Source: Callipepla californica brunnescens (lineage: Eukaryota > Chordata > Aves > Galliformes > Odontophoridae). Taken from it: a stretch of DNA of 64,000 bases. How positions within the stretch are numbered: position 1 is the first letter of the stretch; every line of letters starts with the position of its first letter. Below the pieces are notes generated by a model. That model did no database searches. It saw only the letters and a program-made list of their open reading frames with translations, and was not told the DNA's origin. Positions 32,520 through 45,410 of this stretch are shown in pieces. The stretch is from the NCBI GenBank assembly GCA_023055505.1, contig JALIRH010000001.1:120811723-120875722 (forward strand), read 5' to 3'. The position numbers and the translations under genes were made by a program.

Positions 32520-32880
32520 TGTATTCCAGTCTGGAGAAGAGAAGGCTCCAGGGAGGCCTTGTTGTGGCTTTCCAGTACTTAAAGGAAGCTTATAAACAGG
32601 AGGGAGCCTGGCTTTTTAAATGGTTGATAGTGACAAGGGGGAATGGTTTTAAACTAAAAGAGGGGAGATTTAGGTTAGGTGTTAGAAGGAAGTCCTTTAT
32701 GCAGAGAGTGATTAGGCCCTGACACAGGCTGCCCAGAGAACTGTTGGTGCCCCATCCCTGGAGGTGCTCAAGGCCAACTGGATTTAGAGGATGCCAACTC
32801 TGTGACAGCAAGAGGTTGGAACTGGGTGTTCATTAAGGTCCCTTCCAACCCAAGCCATTCTGTAGTCCTGTCCTGTCCTG
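32520..32880 (+). mobile_element. CR1 LINE 3' fragment
   Basis: 'attccagtctggagaagaga', 'ggggagatttaggttaggtg', 'ggctgcccagagaactgttg' and 'aaggtcccttccaacccaag' are in CR1 3' order, plus orientation. The copy ends in short direct repeats (ctgtcctgtcctgt), the usual CR1 terminus type. Confidence 0.85.
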
Positions 32881-35800
32881 TACGTAACTGTGCTGCTGCT
32901 TTATCTTGTACATCTGGATGGCACTGGGCTGTGCAGACTGACCCAGTGGGAATCTCTGTGCTCCATTAATAATAACCCAGTGTTTCTTTTCTCATGTTTG
33001 TTTCCTCCAAAATGCCTTAGCATACTCTTAGAGCATAACATACGTGTTTCTTTCCACCTTACTTCCCAAGCTCCAATTCTCTAGGCAATCAGGAGCTGAT
33101 TTTGTCACAAGTTCTTCTGCAAAGTGGTGTTTAAGATTTTGAACACAGCACAAACGTGTACTGTTGCAGTGAGAATTCTTAATTTCTTGGCTTCAGAAGT
33201 ATATATGGCCAGTTCATCGGCTTCTGATAATTAGATTTGAGAACTGTCCTGGAATGCATAGGACTTTCACTCTGTAGTAAAAGAAGGAATTTCCCTCTTG
33301 GCATGTTTTTGTATTGCTGCTAAACATCTTATGAAGTCTCAGCATGTGCTCTCCTTTTTCTCTTGCCCCAAAGTCTGTGAAAATCATCCTTTCTTACACC
33401 AGGAATTCTCCTAGCAGTGATGGTTTTGCATTCCACATAACAAGTCTACATTGCAACACGTTTACTTCAGTGAAGTTCTTGCTTGCAGAAGTGGAGTTCC
33501 TGTTTTGTTTATTTTTAGACCATTGGGCAATCTCTTTAAGAAAAAAAAACACCCACACTAAAATAAACAGAAAAGACAGCTGCTCTAAAGCTTAAGTTAA
33601 GTTTCTTTTTCCCCACGTAAGTGACCTGAATTCAGTGTTCTCTCCCATATTTGCCCACTGGGCAGCTTGTCTGTTTGTCATCATCTGCAAGTTCTTTGTT
33701 CGGTGCAGAACGCTCAGTTGAAAGCCTTGGGGGCTATTGACTAGAGTCAGCATCTGAAGTTTATCCTTAGATAAATAGCTGGATTGTTTAAAAATTATTA
33801 TTCAAATTGGCATTCAAGATTTGGAATGAATACCTCTAACTTCAGCAAGTCAGTGAGCTGGGAACGCTCAGCTTCTTCAGGGACATCTTGAAGTATTTGC
33901 TTATACACCATTAAAAGGCACTGAAAAGCCTTGCTGCAAAGATAGGCATGTTTGCCATTCTCTGATGAGGTTTGAGATCTTTTTGCAAAAGAAAAGCAGC
34001 TCTCTTTACAAAATAAAAGGAAGAATGATATTTAATAACAAAGGCACATGTACTTAGGAGCAAAGGGCCTTTTTTCCCCACTGTAATTGCACAGAGTAAT
34101 GTGCAGTTATTCCTAAATTAGTAACCCAGTTCTTGTGAAGTCTTAAGTGCCTTGATCGTGCAGTCTAGAATTCTGTTTTGTGCCAAAATGTGTTTTAGTG
34201 CTACAGTGAAGCTTGAACTCTCCTAAAGCTGGTTTCACAATACTTTTCTGTGGAAAGTCCCACTCTGCTCAGTGTGTTTGGTGCTGTGCTGTGTGCTGAG
34301 TGGTTGGGTGATGCTATTGCAGTTTAGTGTGCAGAGTGTATGCAAGTGAGTGCGAGAGAACAAGGGTTAGAGAGGGTCCAGTTAGAAGGTAAAAGAGGTC
34401 CAGCTTTGTATTGAAGCGTTTGGTCTCACCAGTGTCATCTCTCTTCCAGTTCCTGAATGGGAAATCCAAGATCTCCATTCTTAGCTGTCCTCTGGGCTGC
34501 CTGCTGCCATCTTTTCCCATTCTTTTCAGTGCTGCATTCGTCATGTCTGTAGATTTCTGTTTTTCCTTTCAGCTGTCTTGACAGTGAAGTGGATTTTGAA
34601 GGGTACCACCTCACTCATAGACCCTCAAAGAGGTCACGTGATGCCACCATCATTGAGTTATATCAACCGTGCATACAAAACTATGTTAAAAATAACATTA
34701 TTTAGGTTGTAAAGATAGGAAATGCCAGAAAGAAGATTTTTGAGGCACTTTGGGAAGCCTATGCGTAGCATTAGTCTTAACAAAACTGGGTCTCAGAACC
34801 ACTGTCTCTCACTGCACAAGATGGAAGGTATAATTTAACACACAGTATTTGAGCTCTGTTCTGGGTGCAGAAATATCATCTTCCAGTGGTTATGTACTTC
34901 ATCAGAACATACATCACTACAGACCAGTGCACTGTTATCTCCCTTTTATACAAAGAAATTCAGGCCAAAGTGAAATCAATAGTAGGTGCCAATCGGAGGG
35001 ACTTCAGGTCTGATAGGTTGGTGTGATTTGGTTTCCAGAGTACTTGAGTGCTTTCTGTCTTCATAGCCAAAGCTAAGGTAGTTTGGTAAATCTGGTCGCG
35101 GCTTCATGGGAACAGACTCTGGGGGTTGTATGGGAGAGCTTTGCTCCAAATGTCTTGTGCAATGATCTTTAGGAACACTGGAGTTATCTTCAGAACTATA
35201 ATTTCCCCCTCTGAAGTGACATCCAGCTGTCATAGCTGAACCTTTTCCTGTCTCCTGGATTCCATCAGCAGTTAATGTTTAGCTGCTATGACCAGGGAAG
35301 CAGTGGCCCAACAGAGGAGTCTCCTTTTGTAACAGCAGCATCTCTCCAGTGTGGATCTATTCTAAGAAAACTAGTACATGACCATATGTGAGGACTGTTT
35401 AATGAACAGTGGGCAGGAAGGCTCACCTGGAGCTGTGTGCAAGATCTTAAATGATACAGTTCCTAGCTGAAGTGAGTGATCTCACATTTCTAATGTCCTT
35501 CAGCCCATAGAAATTCAGTTCTTGAGCTGCTCATGATATAGATGAGAGAGGAGTCTTCACAGCAGGATCAGCTGTGAGTCTGCCCTCTGTGTGCACGTGG
35601 TGTGTGTGAGAGCAAGCATGAGGGCAGCAAATAACGATCAGGTTAATAAATGTTTGATATGTACTTTCCCTCTAATCTGTATCGATGCTCATGGCCTGGG
35701 TAAATGCAGAAGCAGAAAGCCTAGTGGTAGTTACTGTGATTTTCTGGTAGCATGATTCGTGACCTAATAAAAATCAGAGAGATGGTTGCTGAGTTTCACA

Positions 35801-36826
35801 GGAGCACTGGGGCAGGCCAGGACTGATGCTGCTGAACTTCTTTGAAAGGTGAGGATTAAGAGGAGAAGTAGGGAGAGGTGAGAGAAATTTTTTTTTTACC
35901 TCACCCACACTTCTACCAGCACATTTCCTATATCTTCCTTAGGAAGCAATCAAACTAACAGGCTTTTCAACATCAGGAGTGTCACCTCTAAGGCACACGG
36001 CCAGCTGTGAATCCTCTGGTGTTTTCCATGTGTAAGCCTCCTATCAAACATGCTTCTTTCAGGACATATTCATAAACAGTCACTTGGTCTATCTCTCCAG
36101 CTTGCACGCTCCCTCAACTAGCAAGCCAGTGGCTATGGTTCTCCACTCACTTTTCATACATCCTGCTCTCTAGTCCTTCATTATATTATCTGCTTAAAGC
36201 CATAACTTCTGAGTGGGAGAGCTTTTTTTATTCCCTTTATTTTTTTCCATCTGCTGTTCATGCCTGGTACACATTTGGCATAGATAAGAATAAGGGTGGT
36301 GAGAAAACCAATGCATGACCCACGTGTCTGTCTTCTTTGCCAGCATAAAACCTCACTCTCAAACCTGGAAATATTTCTCAGATTGTTTTTCCCATACCAC
36401 CCACATCTTTTTTCCACAAGAGGAAGCTGCTTATGTTGAATGCTGTGGGAACCTAATTGTTACTTTATCGCACAGCGAGTAAAAAAAAAAGTGCTAATTA
36501 AACAACATGCTTTTCTAATAACAGATGATACTTTCATTTTCTAGAAAGAGGAAGCTTAATGTAAAATCCCTTCTCTGCCTGGGTGAAACCAGATGAATTG
36601 CCAAGAAGTTCTCTAATTTCATTTGCATAAGCCTTTTTCTAGGTACTTTGAAGCAAGTTCAAAGCAGCCGGTTTGGTTATTTGCCACTCAGCAGCAGGAA
36701 TGCTGGCTTTTCGTTTCCTCTGTGTATGAGTAGGGGTAAAGTTGTTGATCTGCATGTGATGATGCTGTGCCTTTATTTGGATCTTTCTTTTTTAGCAGAG
36801 GGCTCAGATTGATTCAGGAGTATGAA

Positions 36827-36866
36827 GGCTCTGAAGGAGTTAAGATGCTCTGAAGGAGTGAAGATG
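36827..36866. repeat. ~19-bp tandem duplication
   Basis: The phrase gctctgaaggagt-aagat is repeated head to tail with one mismatch (ttaag versus tgaag). Confidence 0.65.
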
Positions 36867-37308
36867 GGCTGTTTTACAAGTTTCTCTTGGCAGGTGGGGT
36901 GCAGAGTCTGTTCATCAGTCAGAGTTTCAAGCAGTTTAGAACAAGTGAGCAAACATGAAAGTTTGAGCTAGTTGCCTAAAAGCTAATCTTAGCTGTATCA
37001 GTAGCCCAGCTTCTTCTTCTCCCTGCATTTTGTTCCTCTTGCCCTGTAAGAGGTTCTTTACAGGGCAGTGACTTGCTTCTTCCTCAGATCTGCTGACAGT
37101 AAGGTTCACCATGTCACAGTTTGCCTCCCCTGGGCTTAGCAGTGTCAAGAGAGCACTGTTCATCTAGACATCATTGTTGGATTCTTTGCCTCTGTCAGCT
37201 CTGCAGTTAACGAAACACGTTGTTACACTCACAGAAAACACAGCAATGTGCCAGGAGTTTCCAGAGTACTTTTTGTTGTGAAAAAAACTTGGTCTCATCC
37301 CAAGGCTA

Positions 37309-37402
37309 ATCACAGAATTGTAGGGATTAGAAGGGACCTCTGGAGATCATGGAGTCCAACCCCCTGCCAAAGCAGCTCCCTAGCCCAGGTTGCACAGGTA
37401 GA
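37309..37402 (-). mobile_element. CR1 LINE 3' tail fragment
   Basis: 'cacagaattgtagggattag ... gagtccaaccccctgccaaa' is the reverse complement of the CR1 3' end. It is close in type to the copies at 669 and 56158. Confidence 0.8.
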
Positions 37403-38380
37403 AATGAAACGCAGCCCCGCTGCTTTGCTCTGTTGCTTACAAGGATGAGAATAAAGAAAGTGATTTTGAAGAAAAGTGGAAGTTCTCCACAGGTATCCCT
37501 GCTTTGTGCAGGCATGGACCTACACGAGTTGTGGGAACTCTTACTGGCCAGCATGACAGTGAGTGTTCTGGATAGACTGCTTTGTTTAACCAAGCATGAG
37601 AATGGCTCTTACAGCAGGTTGGTCAAAATACACTGAAATATGGTGTGGGAACCTTTATATTGAGAATGGAAATGGCATTTGTTTCGTTTAAATTCTTCAT
37701 AGGCGAAGCCCTTTTTACTGGATAAATATATCCAAGTTGGATGCCGATGTTCTTTAGCTAATCACAGTAGTGCAGGGGAATTAAACCAGGTCTTTGTTTT
37801 TCGTTTCTCAAACATCTCTGTATTGATGCATCCTCAGCTTCAGCTCACTGCTCGTCTCTGTGCGTGTTCTCTTTGAGTTACTCTTACTGTACAGGGTCTC
37901 TCTAGCTGGAATCTGTTGAATAGTCTGGCTCTACACAGTGTGCATTTATTCTCCTTTAGTTCTGTCTGTTGTGACAATAAAGCAGAAGGGCAGAATTGCT
38001 CATTACAGGAACCAACGATTCATCTGAGACCAGACACCAGGAATGGTTGTATTGTGTTCATCTGTGGCTGACTGGAGCTGCTCCTTGAATGTTTTAGGTG
38101 TTTTTTTTTTCACTGGAGATACTTGACCGAAGATGCTAAGGCCAGCAGCAGACACTGAGACCCTAAACCTGTGGCAGAAGAGCAGGTTCTAATCCTCTTC
38201 AGCTGTTGAGCAAACCTGCTAATTAAGAGCATTAGCAAGCTGATACTCTCTATACAGTCTGACCATGCAAAAGCACAGAGGCTCCTTTTGTACCCTTTGG
38301 TGACGTGCACTGTGTTTTATTTATAGTCTGGGACATCCAAGCAGTGTTAATTTTTCATGCACTTCTGTTTTCTCTGTTAG

Positions 38381-38479
38381 GTTATGGAAGATCTTTTCAA
38401 GACAGCAACGAGCTCTGTGTTCTCCAAATGCCCTCATGATGTTGAGCTTTTTCATAAATACGTAGCTCCTGCACAGAAG
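38381..38479 (+). CDS. NARS2: NARS2 exon 8: catalytic-domain helix
   Basis: This exon is 99 nt (33 codons, phase 0 to 0) and encodes [20 protein letters not shown] and [13 protein letters not shown]. It matches human '[33 protein letters not shown]'. It is part of the insertion between motifs 2 and 3 of the synthetase domain. The acceptor is tctctgttag and the donor gtaata at 38480. Confidence 0.95.
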
Positions 38480-38902
38480 GTAATAAATGTGGCAGGGAAG
38501 AGCTGCAACACTTGTGTGCTTCTTGGGGGGGTCTTGACAATAGGGAGGCTTGATTTTCTTTTTACTGTGTTCTCCTGTTAATGAATTGTGAAGAGCCAGG
38601 AATCATCCTGAGCTTCAGTTACTTTTCAGGCCAACGCAGAGAGGACTCGCAACTTTCTGTAGGTGTTAGCATTTGTGGTAGAGCTTTAGGTGTCACATCA
38701 CCTTGTGACATCTGAATCCTCTGCTCTAAAACTAGGCTCTCTTTTAGCACAGAATGACCTGAAATGGATTTTGACATATATTTAGAGCACAACACAGATT
38801 TACACATGGGAACATAGAGGGGGGGTAGCTTTTCTGTCTTTATTCTGGACCTCTGAACCCTTAGGAGTAGCTTATCATTTTGTTTTTCTTGTTTTGAACA
38901 AG

Positions 38903-38940
38903 GGCAGGTTGGAACAAGTGCTGAAGAACAAATTTGTAAC
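38903..38940 (+). CDS. NARS2: NARS2 exon 9 (38-nt small exon)
   Basis: This exon is 38 nt: 12 codons (GRLEQVLKNKFV) plus the first two bases of a Thr codon. It matches human 'DRLEHMLKNNFLI'. It lies only 423 bp after exon 8. The acceptor is gttttgaacaag and the donor gtgagt at 38941. It is too short to appear as an open frame by itself and is placed by homology and by the matching phase of exon 10. Confidence 0.9.
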
Positions 38941-40852
38941 GTGAGTACTTTAATTTCAAAATGTTCTGGAGGAGGGTTTTTTGGGAAAAGAATTCCTATT
39001 TTGTATATATATATATTTTTTTTTTCCCCAACACAATTCTTTCTGAATTAGCATAATGTCACTGAAAGAGCGTGGTCTGAAATCTCCTTTGTTCTGTTCC
39101 CTGGCTGTCCTTTCACTCCTGCATGAGACTGGCACCTGAATCTGTTGTCCTTTCACTTTTGCTTACCTAGACAGGATCATCTTTCTCCCAGGGCATACTC
39201 TTTCCCGCGTGCACCTGATGAGTGGTTTGCTTATAGTGCTGGCTCCTTTGTTTCAGCTTTTCTGCTTTCCTTCAGTTTTCATAGAACCATAAAATCACTT
39301 GAGTTGGAATGGACTTTAAAGACCATCTAATCCAACTCCTCTGCAATGAACAGAGGCATCCACAGCTCAGGTGCTCAGAGCTCCATCCAGTCTGACCTTG
39401 TAGGTCTCCAGGGACAAGGAATCCAGCACCTCTCTGGGTAACAGATCCCTTCTTATAAAAGTAGTTTTTGATTGAAAAACAACTTGTATTTTTAAATATT
39501 TCCAATTACTCATGCAGCTCATGTTTTCAGTTCTCTGTATGCTAAAGAACTGACAGATTTTTGTTTCTTTCCTTGCCTCTCAGAATAACTCCTCTCCTTT
39601 TCTCTTGCCAGTCTCTACAGATACTGGTGCTCTCCATTCATCCCATAGAACAGTGCTCAGCCCAGCACTGGTTTTCCTGTTAAGCAGCTCAGCTTCTCTC
39701 TGCAACAAGATCATGAAAGATGCTCCCTGTGCATCTTTTTTGCACAGAACACCACAGAGGGCTTCTGTGAAGTGAATCCCTCCCCATTTTGATCTTTCTC
39801 TCTTTGTTCCTAACTAATATTTCCAAGAGGACAGAGTTATACTCAGCTTCTCCCATGGAAAAAGAAACTGAGTTGGCCCATCTCTCTCTCCATTTCTGCC
39901 TCTCTCTTCTACTACTAGCAGATCTAGGACATTATTAGCTTACACATCCCTGTTATATGGGTTAAACCTGTGCCTCACTTTGCCTAGACACATAGAGCAA
40001 TATATTCCTGATGTGTTTTCTCCAGGAGCCTTTCATGTGCTACTGAATCCTTGTGGCTGGATGTAAGGAGCTCATGCTCTTTAGGGAATTTGGTTTATAA
40101 TTGGATTTGGATAATGATACAGAGAGAGGAAATTATTGTGAGCAAGTTATCCTTTCTGTCTACAGCATTTGCTTGGTATGTGGAAAACCTGTCAGCAAAA
40201 ACATCTTCCATTGAGTCTTGATTTCCAGTTTCCAAACTTGCAGCATCTTTAACTGCACTTTCTCTGTTGACATTACCATGATGCTGTGCATCAGTTCTGG
40301 TGAAAATTAGTGGGAAATCTGATTTCAGGACTGTCACAGGAGTAGAGAAACACTGCTGCAAATAAATATTGTGATATTTGCAAAAGGAAATGAAAACACT
40401 CAAGGTACAAGTCCTTTGCACACTGGGCTGTTGTTTTGCCTTAATACTGGAACAGTTGAGCTGTGTTGGAACTATGCCAATGGAGGCATGTTGTTTTCTT
40501 AAAATAAATAAAGAAAAGCAAAGAAGTCCTCAAATTTATAGAAAGCGGCTATGTGCAAAACTCCCTTCTTACTGAACTGCAGTGTTGCAACTGTGCAGAA
40601 GTGTTTCGAGAGCTCAGCATTTTCACTTTTCCTGTGCTTCAGCTACATGCAAACATAGGGTTCTTGCCACATAAAATCTAAGTTTTTGGTTTCTATTCTG
40701 AGCAGCATTACTGGGAAGTCTGACATCACACTACAGGTTGGCATGGGCTTGGGGAAATGCCTCCTTCATTTTCCAGTGCGACACTTGGCCAGAACACTTA
40801 TTTGTTATTCCTTTCAAAGTTATCTCAAAGACTTTTTTTTTTCCTCTTGCAG
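38941..40852 (+). other. NARS2: NARS2 intron 9
   Basis: This intron contains a (TA)n/T-run microsatellite near 39004-39027 and a minus-strand CR1 tail at 39279-39455. Otherwise nothing was recognised. Intron 8 (38480-38902, 423 bp) just upstream is likewise empty. Confidence 0.8.
39279..39455 (-). mobile_element. CR1 LINE 3' fragment
   Basis: 'tcatagaaccataaaatcac', 'gaccatctaatccaactcct' and 'agcacctctctgggtaacag' are in CR1 minus order. They belong to the 'tttaaagaccatc' subgroup also seen at 48464 and 59572. Confidence 0.75.
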
Positions 40853-40919
40853 AATTTCCTACAATGAAGCAGTGGAAATTTTGAAACAGGCTCCTCAGAC
40901 TTTCACTTTTAAGCCAGAG
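40853..40919 (+). CDS. NARS2: NARS2 exon 10
   Basis: This exon is 67 nt. The first base completes the Thr codon from exon 9, then 22 codons encode [20 protein letters not shown] and PE. It matches human '[22 protein letters not shown]'. The acceptor is a long T tract ending cttgcag and the donor is gtaggt at 40920. It is part of the catalytic domain between motifs 2 and 3. Confidence 0.96.
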
Positions 40920-42450
40920 GTAGGTGGTTGCCTGGTTGTTTGTCCCTGTGCCTGCTGGTGCACACAGCCAGTCTGAACACTTCAGGTCTCAGGGAACTTT
41001 GGCTCTTTCCTGTCTGCTGAGTGTGTTCTGGTTTCGTTAGCAGTCATCTTAACAAGTTTATTTCAATAGTCTTCAAATAAAGGAATTAAATTTAGGTAGC
41101 ACTGGAAGTTTTACAAGGGTTGATAAGTCAAAACCATGTCAAAATACCATGTAACATACACATAGGTAAAGGGAATCCCTGGTCTTTCCAAAGTATAGCT
41201 GTCATCTGGGAAAGAGAATCATGTGATAGTCTTACAAACAATGTTAGATTATGACTTTCTGAAAACTGTGTTATGCCCAATTTCAAACATTTATTCCAGC
41301 GTTGAGAGCATTTGTGGTTGTGCTTATCTCCAGTATACCAATCAGTCTTAATCTCACTCTGCTATTTTAAGGAGAATAACCCTCTGCCTGAAGGCATCTT
41401 CATAGCTGGTTGGGTGGTTGTCTGGTCTCTGTGAACCAACTGGGTGTCAAACCTTGAACCCTGTGTGTGAATATAGCCACAAATCATGCTAGCAGTGCTC
41501 TTCATCAAATCATTACTGTTTTTCTGATGCAAAGGAGATTTATCAGCTGACTTCTTAAGAACACAGATTTGAAAGGAACCATCTCAGTCAAATCTGTACT
41601 GTCTAAATCTGAAACAGCAAACTCAGTATATTTACAGATGAGGAGGGCTTGCAGAATGTATTTCCCTCCTTTTCCATTCCTTCTGTATTCTTTGCACATC
41701 CTATGGAGGGCTGGAGGTCTCTGGTCAAAAAGCACAGAATTTATAACATGGAATAAAGCAGGAAAAGTAAAGGACATTGCAGATGTCCCAGGTTTCCAAT
41801 AAAGAATTGTTTGGTAGGATGCTGAGGTTTTTTGGGGTTTTTTAAATGAAAATTAATGTGGTGTGTAACAAAACACAGGAGGGAGGAGTGCAGTCTTCCT
41901 AGCAAAGCTGTTTTCTGCACACCAAAAGTAATCACAGAATGATAGAGTGGTTTGGGTTGGAGGGGTTTATGGGTTTTTACGATTCTCTGGTTCCAACCTC
42001 CCTGCTGTAGGCAGGGATATCTCCCACTAAAACCAGGTTTCCCACAGCCCCATCCAACCTGGGGTAATACTGAAGTCAGTCTGGGTTGATTAAGCTGGTT
42101 TTGGATTGGTTCCTGTTTCCTATGTGGCGAGAGGTTCGAGGGCTTTGTTTTTGTTTTGGTTTTGTATTGTTTACTGTTTTGATATCAGATGTTTGGGCTT
42201 GATGCAGGGACAGTCAGGCCCCGTTCTGTGGAAGTTCAACCATGTTATTTTCATTGCTTTGCTCTGCCCTAAAGCTTTGGAACTCTGTGTACTCAGCAAA
42301 TTTTGCCATTAGGTTGTGTGAACTCAGAAGTTAATGTTTATGTGTTTGTGTAAGTCAAAAGAGTATACCTCTCTGTGCAGGGATTTTGCTTTGTCTTGCT
42401 GCACACATACACGAAAGCAAGATGCTAGATCTCTTTTGTTCTTTTCACAG
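40920..42450 (+). other. NARS2: NARS2 intron 10
   Basis: This 1.5-kb intron contains a minus-strand CR1 tail at 41931-42075. No other feature was recognised. Confidence 0.8.
41931..42075 (-). mobile_element. CR1 LINE 3' fragment
   Basis: 'cacagaatgatagagtggtt' through 'ctctggttccaacctccctg' and 'cacagccccatccaacctgg' is CR1 3' end in minus orientation, with a small internal insertion. Confidence 0.75.
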
Positions 42451-42588
42451 TGGGGCTGTGACCTCCAAACAGAGCATGAGAAGTACCTGGTGAAGCACTG
42501 TGGTGAGGTTCCTGTGTTTGTGATCAACTACCCATACGACCTCAAACCTTTCTACATGAGGGACAATGAAGATGGACCTCAACGAACA
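42451..42588 (+). CDS. NARS2: NARS2 exon 11: amino-acid recognition segment
   Basis: This exon is 138 nt (46 codons, phase 0 to 0) and encodes [20 protein letters not shown] followed by [20 protein letters not shown] and DGPQRT. It matches human '[46 protein letters not shown]'. The 'PVFVINYP...KPFYM' block is typical of AsnRS/AspRS. The acceptor is cttttcacag and the donor gtgagt at 42589. Confidence 0.97.
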
Positions 42589-43349
42589 GTGAGTCCACGG
42601 GTCACACTTCCTTCACAGTGAAGCATGTGTCTTAGTTTAAAAGTAGAATAATAGAATTTCCCAGGTTAGAAGGGACCCATAAGGATCACTGAGTCCAAGG
42701 ATGGTCTTGTACTGGACCTGTAGTCATGAAGGCCAAGGTAAGATGTGGCCATCATTTAGTTGATCCTGCCCAGTCTTCTTTTTGTCACAGAAGAAATCCC
42801 AAAGCAGGAGTAACAGGAGGAAGATACAGGTGATAGGCAGCATGAAGTTTTTGTTTAAATCCTTTAAGCCAGATTTGCCATAGTTTTTCTTTCCCAGGTA
42901 TCTATCTGTACTTGTAGTTAAGTGCCTAGAATTGTATGGGTTTGGGCAGCCCATGATTCTCCAGTCATCCAAGTCTACCATGTAACCCTCAAATAGCAGA
43001 TGGACACTAGGAATAAACTCTTTTTCCACAAATCTTTTGCGTTGAAGGTATGATTTTTCCAATTAAACAGAGACCAGTCTGAATATCATAGAATGGCCTG
43101 GGTTGGGACTACAATGATCATCTAGTTTCAGCCCCCAGTGCTTCTACTAAAGAGTGACTGCTTCTGCCATGTGCTGCTGTTGCTTCACTTGCTTTAATTT
43201 TGGCATCTGTTGAGCTGTGGAAAAGTAACCCTACAGAACAAAACAGAGAAGAAAATGAACTCATGTTTCCTAATGCATGTCAGTACCACCGTCTGTATTT
43301 CTACTATAGTCTGTATGGCCCAACTTACATTAGTTTTCTTCCTTTTAAG
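42589..43349 (+). other. NARS2: NARS2 intron 11
   Basis: This 761-bp intron holds two short minus-strand CR1-like tails, at about 42647-42715 ('agaatttcccaggttagaag') and 43088-43140 ('catagaatggcctgggttgg'). Otherwise it is unassigned. Confidence 0.7.
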
Positions 43350-43447
43350 GTTGCAGCTGTTGATCTTCTAGTACCAGGAATAGGGGAGCTGTGTGGAGGC
43401 AGCTTGAGAGAGGAGCGACTGCCCTTCCTAGAATCACGTTTACAGAG
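43350..43447 (+). CDS. NARS2: NARS2 exon 12: active-site acidic segment
   Basis: This exon is 98 nt: 32 codons ([32 protein letters not shown]) plus two bases of Arg. It matches human '[32 protein letters not shown]'. The 'DLL.PG.GEL.GG..REER' block lies ahead of motif 3 and carries the conserved acidic residues of AspRS/AsnRS active sites. The acceptor is ccttttaag and the donor gtatgg at 43448. Confidence 0.97.
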
Positions 43448-45383
43448 GTATGGAAAACATGGAAGTGCCAGGAGACCAGCCTGGCCACAAGGGTGTTCAG
43501 GCAGCACTCAGTGATAGGCAAGACAGGAGTGGAAGGGCAACTGTTTGTTGTCTTTTGAGATACATATTTATCTCAGTAAGTGATTGCTCACCGGTGAAGG
43601 AGGTGTTTTGCATCTGCTGCAGGCATGGGAAATGTCACTCTGCTTTGGCTCACTGCAGAAGAGGGGAAGGCAGCAGAATACCTCAGACAGAGCTTAGATA
43701 GTTCTGTTACCACATTGTGCAGCTGAGGAACTGCGGTTCGAAAGCTTTGCCTAGCTGTGGTACAGTTGACTTCAGTGGCTTTATTTCACAGAGTATTGTT
43801 CTTTGTTAAGAGTTTGGTGGAAAGCTTCACTGGAAAGGGCTGAGACTGGGACTGAAGTCATATGGACTCTTTGGCAATCTTTTTCCCTACTGTGTTGTTC
43901 TGACTCATGAGACTTAGAGTAATTTTAGGCTAAATTCAGTGTCAGAATATCAAAGCTGTTATTTTCGTTAACAGTAACTTGACTTTAGAGATGGGGTAAA
44001 TCTCCATAGACAAATTTACTCCCTGGATCCAGTCTGATTTTTCAAAAGAATTTTTCATAACTCATCTGAGTCCTCTTGTACTATTTGTGCACTTGTTACA
44101 AAGCAGTTTTGGAGGAGAATTAATCCCAGAGTAACCTAATTTGTATACTGGGAGTGAATTTATCACTTAAATCAGCCAGTTGGTCACAGAGATGTATCTA
44201 GTCAGTGGAGAAATGCAAAATCCATTTCAGTGTAATGAAAAAAGACAGGGCAATTAAAATCACTGCAAGATTGGTTCTCAGTTTGTGATGTAGGGTGGGT
44301 TACTCCCCGCAGGGCCTCACTGTGCTTGCTCGTATTCTCACTGAAGACTCTCCAGATGGAGCCATGCTTCAGCTGAAGCAAAGTGTACTTGAAATTTCTA
44401 CCCATGTAATCCAGAATCCACAACCTTCCAGGTGGGGGGGATCTCTGTAGAGGTCAGAGCCAGTTTTTTTTTTGTTTGACAGGAAAGTCACAGGAAGTGT
44501 TTTGAGCTACAAATGGTGTATCTTGAGTGACCTCGGACTATAGCTCTGCACTTAGGATGAACTGGAAAAATAACACCACGTGTTTCTCTGTTTTGAGCGC
44601 TCAGGATCTGATCTGCTGAACCAAAATATTTTGTTAATGCCTTTAAATTCTACTTCCTACAGACGCAGCACAACTAAGAGAGAGAGAACTGGATTCTTGT
44701 CTCCGTGCGCACTCTTCTTACTATAAATCTAAAAGTCCTGGTCAGGGACTGCTACAGTGCACTGGGGATCAGAGAAACGGTCTTGTTTTGCCTACAGAAA
44801 TTTATGTTTGTGTTGAGAGAAATGGGAAGAAAAAAATCAACTTTGTTCTGTTTCTGCTAGGGTTGGAAAAGGGGGAGGATCTACTGGTGGCTATTAGGGA
44901 AAGCCATCCTTATCAAACTGCTTTACAGAAGCACCTTTTATTTAATAGCTGAACGTGTTATTAAATCTATGGCCACTTAGTGGTTTTGTGAACTAAGAAA
45001 GGGGAGAAGCTGCACATATGAGGAGATTTTGCCTTATTCATAAGTGAGATTGGCTGCATGTCATATACTTAATATTTGGGGCCTATACTTCACAAGTAGG
45101 TTTTACTGATGTCCATGAAGTTAAGAGTCTACACAAGTCTTTGCATGAAGCCCTGCGTTTACCAAGCAAACTTTGTGTTTTAAGAAGCATGTTGGGAAGC
45201 TGTTGGAGATCCCCTAATGAGTGCCAGAGCTGACAGCCATGGATCATGTCTTCCCTTTATTTTGGGCCTTTCCTTTTTCAACCGAGTTTAGTCCTGAGAG
45301 CCACCCTTTCCTCAGACCATTGTTTTCTGCTCATGCAGATCTGTGTTCCTTTGTTTATGAGGCTTTTTCTTCTTGTTCCACAG
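43448..45383 (+). other. NARS2: NARS2 intron 12
   Basis: This 1.9-kb intron has a possible MIR-like remnant at about 43700-43760 ('cacattgtgcagctgaggaa'). Otherwise I see nothing. Confidence 0.7.
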
Positions 45384-45410
45384 ATTAGGACTCGGAGACA
45401 CCTACCAATG
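45384..45410 (+). CDS. NARS2: NARS2 exon 13 (27-nt microexon)
   Basis: This microexon completes an Arg codon (one base), encodes LGLGDTYQ and ends with two bases of a Trp codon. Its acceptor is tcttgttccacag and its donor gtaaga. Its frame and length match human '(R)SGLTEVYQ(W)' exactly. Without it, exon 12 and exon 14 would still join in phase, with loss of nine residues before motif 3. Confidence 0.9.

Larger units (their letters stand above)
31716..38380 (+). other. NARS2: NARS2 intron 7
   Basis: This 6.7-kb intron holds CR1 pieces at 32520-32880 and 37309-37402, plus two short tandem duplications (32332-32365, a 17-bp unit; 36827-36866, a ~19-bp unit 'gctctgaaggagt-aagat'). No other gene was recognised. 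Confidence 0.8.
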
